This document shows positions 11,401 to 20,400 of a DNA stretch of 60,000 nucleotides, piece by piece; the stretch's first letter is position 1; every line of letters starts with the position of its first letter. The notes below the pieces were generated by a model, which saw only the letters and a program-made list of their open reading frames with translations, did no database searches and was not told the origin of the DNA. The DNA lies in the NCBI GenBank assembly GCA_903813345.2, contig CAIIXF020000012.1, positions 18,051,520 to 18,111,519 on the forward strand, read 5' to 3'. A program made the position numbers and the translations under genes. This stretch comes from Owenia fusiformis. Lineage: Eukaryota > Annelida > Polychaeta > Sabellida > Oweniidae.

Positions 11401-14400
11401 AGTTTTACAATATATTTGTTTGTTGCATTTTTTGAAACGTCCTGACCTGTATAACCTCTGAATGATCAAGATGGAAAGACGCCTTTAACAATATAAAGAA
11501 GTAAATTACATGTATTAACGTTTCTTGTACTGATTTTTAAGTGACCAACATTTGAAGACAGCATTAACAGATTATCTGACTGTAGAAACTGCGAAGTATA
11601 AATCTAAAGTAAAGCTACCTTTTCTCCATTAACAAGCATAGACATGGTGCCATTGTTTTCATCTAATTCTACTCTTTGTGTATCATCATTGTCACTATTT
11701 ATGTCACATTTGTCATTGTCAGCATTGTTCTTGTCATCATTTCTGTCACCATTGGTATCTTTGCTTGTTGCAGTATCATCTCCAGTGCTAATAAAAACCT
11801 TTAAAGTAAAATAACAAAAATGAACATGATTGAAATCATTCCATTGAATAAATTAGTGTGTTCATGATTCCTGACCCTCTCTACAGACCCAAGTGACATT
11901 AAAATATTGTTATCTGAAATAGGAATGGAAAACAAATTTGGTCTTAATTTTGTTCGTTGATTCATTTATGATGTAACTTTAGTACTTTACTTATTTATAT
12001 CTATCTATAATTATATATGTTTGACATTCTTTGTTAAGAATCAATGTTGAACTACTGACCTTTTCTCCGTCCATCATCATAAAGAAGTTGCCAGTATCTG
12101 CATCAAGTTCCAGAGCACATGCAGTACCAATTTGTACTTCAGGCATCTCTAGTGTTGACGGGTCTTTAGCCTTACTTCCTTCAGACAGGTCAATGGAGCT
12201 TTCATCCTGTATGTCCAACACTGGTGGATCCTCAGAAGAAGACAGGTTCTGACTGACTGACTGATTGTTTAATATTGATAAGTCCCCTAACTTATTTGTC
12301 AAGTTCTCAGAACAGTCATCTTGTGTGTTTATCATTGACATGTCCTCATTTGGGTTGATTGTATCTTGATCAGTGTCCCTTTGTGCATTGTTAGCTGATG
12401 TCCCCAAAATAGATTCTGCAGTTTGATCCTCTAATGTTAACACATTCCTTGGTGAGGAACTTGTTAGTTTAGAGTTGGCTGATTCTGATGTTGGATTACT
12501 TTTACTTGTCTGATTTAGCGCTGTCTCTATTGCCCCTATAGAACTGGTGCTCTCTGAGTTAAGAGAGATATGAAGGGATTCTGGGACATCAGATGAATGC
12601 ACCGTGGCATTTGTTGGATGTTTCAAGGGTAAAAGTTCTTGCATTGGTTTTAGTTTTATGGCCTTTCTCATAACTTCTCTACGTTCATCAAATACATCAT
12701 AATAGATGAACTGTCCATGTTTATTTTGCAGGCACATCTTTTGAGTTATTTTGTCTACGAGTGAGATCTGATACACAGCCCCACTAGGAAACTTGTGGAA
12801 CTTAAACTTGATGTTTTCGACAGAGAAACTTTTGTCCCCAACATGTGTGAGCTTCTCAACACTGGCAATGTCACTAACTACAATGTTTATCAATTCATCT
12901 TGCGTGAACCTGACTGGCATGCCTTTTTGCCAAACTTGAGTATTTTTTGAAGCTTTTGACTTCCTAATTTCAGGGATAGATTTAGTAGAACTGGACTTTT
13001 CTGTAGTTATTTGTGTATCCTTAGGTAGGCATGTTGCACGTGGGATGAGGAACTCATAATGGTCAAGTCCATACCACACGATTGGTCTGCTGTTGATTTT
13101 CTTAATGAAAGTCACCTTTCCTGGTTTCACACGTTTTCTCCTAAAATCAATGACTAATGTATTTTGGTCATTTTCACCCTTGGAGATGCCCGAGGAGTTG
13201 TCCGTTTGGTGATCAATGGTGTAAGCGCGCACTACTTTCTTCTCTGACTGCTCGACTGAGTATAAAATCAAACCGGTATTATTACTGAGGCACATTTTCC
13301 TAGATTTTTTATCCTCAATAGTGACCTTTTCAATTTCTTCATTTTCCGTATAGTGATATACAAAGACAATATCAAATATGTCTCCTGGGCCTACATATTC
13401 CAATTCTTGAATTTCATTGAGGTCCTTTACAATAATTCTCTCTAAAAAGGGTGTTTTCAATTCCTGATCTTTAAGGTAATATATTCCTGGTCTCTCATAT
13501 TCTGTTTTTGAACTGTTCTTTGTAACCTTAGGTGGTTTAACTGGAGTTGGAAGAACTGAGGCAGCTCTAGGATTAGATGAATTCCAAAAATTATCTTTTT
13601 GTGGTTCTTGTAAAACTTCATTCAGATTCTTATAGTCTAATTGCTCCTTGTTCTTCAGATGTTTAGGATTATCTTCTTTATCTCCAAGTGTCATTGAACG
13701 ACCTTGACCTCCTTCATCCATGAGAATAACATAATCTGATTGGTTGGAATGTTCCTGACCATCTTCATCCACTGGCCAGAGTGGTGGAGATGCGGTTTCC
13801 TCGCTTCTCACCACTGACTCATTGGTCATAGTTGTATTGTCAGTTCCTGATTCATGATTGGCCACAGTACCTTCTGCCAGAATGATAGGTTTATTGTGTT
13901 CAAACACAAGAGGTGCATCAGCTTCAATATCTTCTATATCTGTTGCACTTGTGTCACACTTAGATTGACTAAACTCTTGTTCCCAGAGTTTGTTTATACC
14001 TTCATTACTAATGATATCGCTCCTGTTGACATCATCTTTGCTAACATTATCCACTTTGACATCACCCTTACTGACATCATTCTTACTGATATTATCCACA
14101 TTGACATCACCCTTATTGACATCATCCTGGTTGACATCATCCTTACTGACATTATCCATATTCACATCATGCTGGTTGACACCATCCTTACTGATATTAT
14201 CAATGTTGACATCAACCTTATTGACATCATCCAGGTTGATGTCATCCTTACTGACATTATCCATGTTGACATCACCCTTATTGACATCATCTTTATTGAC
14301 GTCCCGGTTGACATCATCCTTACATCCTTCCTCATCCCCAGTGACTTTGGGATTATTCACCTTAAGACGTATACCACAAAATTTATAACTCCAACTAGAT

Positions 14401-17400
14401 GGTTTCTCAGTAACTCCAGCATTCAGATCCTTGAACCTCTGCAGGCTGCAGTCTTTGAACTCTCTGTACAATGTACGTTTGAAGTGCGCTCTCAGGTATG
14501 TTGAGTGTTTGTAGCAGAAGTTGTGGTAGTAGCAGAACTGGCTGTATGCAAAGTGGACAGAACTGGATGGTGTCCTTGCACAGGGATCTGCCTCAAATAT
14601 CTTATGAAGACTGAAAAACAAGAAGACTTCAATGGTCTCTATGCCTGTCAATGGATGGCAAAGAATTCAATGGACAAAACCTATCACTGACTTTATACAT
14701 AAATAAGATCTACTTTTGTCAAATGTTATAGAGGAAACACCAAAAACTGTAATTCCAAGGGCTTTGAAATCTTCAGAGGACATACATTGCCCATACAGCA
14801 ACTACTAACATTTATTTGAAAGTTATACTTTAACTATGTGTCATACATGTCAAAATCGGCAATTTCTTGGAAACTGGGCGAAAGTGTGAAATGGCGATTA
14901 CGGGTCAAATAGGCACTATGGATATACATAAAATGAATATGGATATGACTCAAGCTGAATAGCAGTTTAAATTTGTGCAGCCAATGTTGATAGATGGACC
15001 AATGGGAGAACAGATGGACATACACATAGTCATTCCCATAGGTTTACTTCATGTAAACCAAAAGACTTTACAGACAAGAGTTTAGAATGAAAAATTGCTA
15101 TTTGCCAACTTAAAATTTATTCAAAATTCTCGAAACTAATCAGTTCTAGATTTTCATACAAAGAAACATCCCTAAATATTTCGGATCAATCCAACAAACG
15201 ATTTGGCCTGAAATCTGTAGACAGATTTCACAAACAAAATTTTAGGTTGGAAAATCAAAAATGGCTTATGATAAAAGAAGAAGAAATAAATGTTTGCCAA
15301 TTCTTTTTTAACAATATTATTTCAAACACTACTGTTAACATCAACATGGGTTTTTAGTTTTACAATGCAGGACATTTGAAATTATGTATACTTTATATAT
15401 ATACATGTATATCTACTGAATAATTCAAAAGCACTGTATTAATAAAATAAAAATTATCGATTGCAGCCATTCAAAAACCAACATGTGAAATGATGTGAGT
15501 TAAATAAAATGTTACAGTTAAGTAGCTGTGAAGCAGTTTTTCTTAAAAGTTTACAGACAAGGATTTTTACTCCAAAATAACTAACAGGAAGTAGGTATTG
15601 AGTTGACATTTTGCGTAACACATTCAAAACTTATCCTTGAAACTTTGAAGGTGATACCTGCATCAGTTATGGAAAGGGACGAAATAATTAAAGCTTCTCT
15701 AATTCAACCCTCAATATTTACATTTTTCAAAACTACCAGAATCTTATTCGACATATCTTAAATGAGATGCTCAAGATCACGCTAATAAACCAGACCAAAT
15801 GCATGGAGGGGATCACACAATATTTGCAAGAAGATTCACTCCCTTTGAATAAAGTAACACCAGTGTTTTAACGATTGACTTACAATATTCCTGGTAGTGG
15901 TATGGGAGTACCTCTGTCCTCCTCCAACATTGGTGTCACTCCTATGCAAACAATGTGGAATGTGAACTCAGTTTTATACTCCTTGGTGACCTGAAACAGA
16001 ATTACTATCGTTACTTCAAGGATGAGGGGTCAGAATATACAATGGTCCTTTTTCATATAGCTTTGAAATCTTGTTAAAGTCTCATTTTTAATGAGATTTT
16101 AAGAGATCTGCATTTTTAACCATTAAAGACTAAAATGTTCTTCTATTTGATGCCATATTTGAATTCTGTGTGTAATTTTCTATCAAAACAACTTTTATTT
16201 GCACTGTTATATACCTTTATTCAAATCCTAATGATTTTCTAGTTGTCTTAAAAAGGTCAGGCTAAATTCTCATTTACACAATGCTGAAAAACCTTTGAAA
16301 GTTCATTTACTCTTACAAGGATCACAATTTTAATGGTAAATCACAATCCACATGTCAATAAGATCATATAGTTACATTCCAATGGAGTTTTAAGTTGATC
16401 TAAATGGAATTATTTCTTAAATCAAGAAATTAAGTGACTTTGGCAATATACATTTACATGTATTCTAGCCCTACCCTAGCCCTACCAATACCCATGATGC
16501 CATCTATTTTTCATTTATATGGAAAGGGTCAATTAGACAAGTAAATCAGATACTGTAGATTAGGTTAATTTGGCGCCCGCTTTAATTTGGCGAATTTGGC
16601 GAAATTGAAAAATTCGCCAATATTAATCTTCGCCAAAATTTAGAATGAATTCCCAGGAATTACCTAGGGTATTTCTTCCAGTGTATTTAGGTCACTTCCG
16701 GTCTAGCTTTTTCAAAAAATGTCTCATGAATTGGCTCAGAACTGGTCAGTCACTCATTAATACTCAGGGAAAAACTAGGAAGGAAAGGGCGGTATAGTAG
16801 CAGCATCGATCGTGGTGCAAAATGTAAAGGATGATCTCACAAAAATGTACAAACGTGGTGAATATTACCAGTGGTCCTCAAAAGAAAAAATGAACATAGC
16901 CAAACATGGCCATGCAAACAGCGAGTAAGTTAAACTTCTTTTTTTGCATATCCGCCAAATTAAATAGCCGCCAATATGCCAAAAATGGCAAAATCGCCAA
17001 ATAAAGTAGCGCCAAATTAACCCAATCTACAGTATAAAGGAAAAATTGAACAAGTATTTAGTTATATGATCGTTACATGGCGGCCATGTAGATCACAGCA
17101 CATTTTTACTACAGATATGGCAATCTTGACACCCTCTGAGACCATTTCCCTTGCTGTAGCAGAATAGTAAAGACGCAACCCCAGTCTGATGGTAGTATAA
17201 CATTGATACTGTTATCAAGTGAATGTGTATTCCCACTGACCATAGTTGCATCTACTTACCTTCATGCTGGGGAAGAGTAGTTTGAGAGCTTTGAAGAAGT
17301 TAGCAGAACTCAACAGTACAGAATCGCTGTGTTTCTTGTAGATATTGTAAAGATGCTTGTAACGTGATGCACTATTCTCCTTGGTGTTGAATATAGTGAA

Positions 17401-20400
17401 AATCAACCTGGAGAAATGTGGGGAGAATGTAAAACATAAATGGTGGAAAATGCAAATACCCTAAGTGGACTCCTAGTGACAATTTTCAATTTACAGTGAC
17501 TCATGATATTGTTGAAAAGAATCACACACAAAATTTGCTTCATTTCTAATACCATTTTACACACAAACAAAACAATATCCTAAATTAAGAGACTGAAAAT
17601 ATTGAGATGCAATTCTACTTATGTTTAAGGGCCACTCATACCCAATTGATTTCGGAGATCCTTAAAGATTTAAACCTTATTCATTTAGAATATCACAATA
17701 TGTTGCCTAAGAGCACATACCTTTTTGATATAGCAAACTCCTCCGTAAATTCAAATGATTCAGTATCTGAGTCTGTACTCTCTTGAGACAGGAATTCATC
17801 TGCACTGTCTGTGTCAGTGTCACTCTCTGACTGATTCTCTATGCTGCTCTTCCTCTTGTCTTCCTTTTTGCTTGGTTGATTACTGATGTTAAATGCGACT
17901 TCATCTAGGACTTCATCCAAGTGATGGCTTGCAAGAGCCTGAACTGGACTGTCTGATGGAGTTATAACATCGAGATCATCAGCTTTGGCTTGACGGGAGT
18001 TCTTCTTCAATATAGTGTGCAGTTTTTTCCTACGAGCTTTTTTATTTTTTAAGACATTTGTGTGACCTTTTATATCAGCTTCTCGTGACTTGTTTATTCC
18101 TCTATTAGCTCGAGGAGGTAGGATTGACTTTGCTTGGCATTTGGAATCATATTTTGATGCAATACCACCTATTGAAATTGATGATTTCTTAGTTTTTTCA
18201 GTCATTTTCATGTTATCTGATTTCAAACGTGATTTCTTTTTCCTGAATATATCCCGTAAATGTGGTCGGAATTTATTCATGCCCCTGTTTAATCTTTTGG
18301 GCAGACTGGATTGAACTATGGCTGTCTCTGTGTTACATTTATCACTAACACTAGTTTGGGCAATTGTGAGGGGACTACTTGATTTAACATCCAATTTAGT
18401 AGCTGTGTCATCTGATTTTGATCTGGTTTTTCTTGGACGTCTCTCCTGTGAACTTATTATAGTTCGAAATGGGTTTATACCCCGATTAGATCGTGGAGGA
18501 AGTTTCTCTATTTTATAACTCAGTTTGGAATTGTCTTTCAAATCTTTGTGAACATTTCCGTGTGTGTGCCCTTTTGAGAATTTAAATGCCATTGAATCAT
18601 TTGTCTCTTCATCTTTTTTGCTATCAACATTACTTCTATCTTCAATTTCATCTTTTTGTGAACTATTTACAATGTGAGTAATGTCACTTGGTACATTTAC
18701 ACTTGGATCAACTTCTTCACTTGAACCTATTTCACCAGACCTAGTTAGTCCAAGTTCATTTCCACATGATTCAAAAAGTGTTTCATATTGTTCATTACTG
18801 TCATTTTTATGACTGATTGCATTAGTGTTTCCAAATGTACTCTTTCCAGAGCCATCTATATTCTGCCCTGATTCACTTATTTCAAGTTCATTACACAAAC
18901 TTGTGACTTTGCGAATGTCTTTATTCTGGTCTACTTTAACCCTGAAAAAATTAATATGTTTAAAAATAAATAACAGTTTCTTGCTTATAAAATAACTGGG
19001 GATTTAAGAGGACACACCTTTGGTGATATTTTCGGAGACCACAGGGGCTTAAAGTACCTAATACATGAGCTTCATTGGCCAAATATATGCGAACGACATT
19101 TCTCTCTTTATATGCAGATACTTGAAGTGTTACGGCAAATACAACAAGCAAGGCATTAAGCTGCAAAATGTTACCACCTACCATTTGTTACAGATGCTGA
19201 ATGCCAACTCAGACCATTGGGATTCGAACCAATGGGATTTGGACAACTGAGATTCAGACCAATGGGATTTGGACCATTGCATTTCAGACCATTAGGATTT
19301 GGACCAATGGGATTTGGACACCTGAGATTCAGACCAATGGGATACGGGACCATTGAGATTTGGACCAATGGGATTTGGACACCTGAGATTCAGACCAATG
19401 GGATTTGGACCATTGCATTTCAGACCATTGGGACTTGGACCAATGGGATTTGGACACCTGAGATTCAGACCAATGGGATACAGACCATTGAATTTCAGAC
19501 CATTGAGATTTGGACCAATGGGATTTGGACACCTGAGATTCAGACCAATGGGATACGGACCATTGAATTTCAGACCATTGAGATTTGGACCAATGGGATT
19601 TGGACACCTGAGATTCAGACCAATGGGATTTGGACCATTGCACTTTAGACCATTGGGATTTGGACCAATGGGATTTGGACACCTGAGATTCAGACTAATG
19701 GGATACGGACCATTGCATTTTAGACCATTGGGATTTGGACCAATGGGATTTGGACACCTGAGATTCAGACCATTTGGGATTCGGACCATTGAATTTCAGA
19801 CCATAGCGATTTTGACCAATGGGGTGATCTCCATTTAAAAGGATGGTTCAACAATCAGAACTTTCTTTTAAAAACTCTATGCATGTTTTTCATCAAAGTG
19901 CTTAGTTGAAAAACAACAAAGTAGGAAAAAATATTTGAAGACAGTTGAACTGTAATATTTATAATTTGGAATTCCTTTCCTTCTAAAAACAAACTCTGTT
20001 TACCACTAACATATTTGCTTGTTTTAAGGCCCTGCATGGTTTGAAAAGATATCCATATATGCCAAATTTGTCTCGGCCAATCACTTAGAGTATTTCAGCA
20101 CATTATTGTACAGTGCATTATGGATTCAGAATAAACAGAGCAGTCATTATTGGTAAAAAGACAAGAGTGATATCGTCAGAGTGAACAGGACCATGCCATT
20201 TTTGACAAGTGAATTTGAATTGTTAGTGCATGTACTCCTAATTTCCAATAAAGAATGAAATAGTATTTCACATTCCTTAAAGGGACATTCCTTGCCAGAT
20301 CACTTCTCTCCTGATATGGTAGCTATAATCATATATCTTTCCATATTTAGTAAAACACATGAAAATGTTTTGATATGGTCAGTATTGATCATATAAAAAT

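Larger units (their letters stand above)
14611..17259. other. Introns 3 and 4 of the giant gene
   Basis: Non-coding apart from exon 4 (15884-15990). Intron 3 holds the TIR element at 16551-17034. The rest is AT-rich sequence with no recognised element. Confidence 0.6.

Noticed and set aside
13854-14504. Plus-strand ORFs of 132 and 216 codons
   Set aside because: Complement of the DVNKD array; the 15-bp period keeps the other strand open.
18960-19184. 74-codon minus-strand ORF just upstream of giant-gene exon 2
   Set aside because: It has no suitable donor, and exon 1 (21660) already joins 18941 in phase.
19217-19838. Long ORFs on both strands rich in GFGPM or NPIGL
   Set aside because: A minisatellite with a period divisible by three; no splice sites in phase with neighbouring exons.
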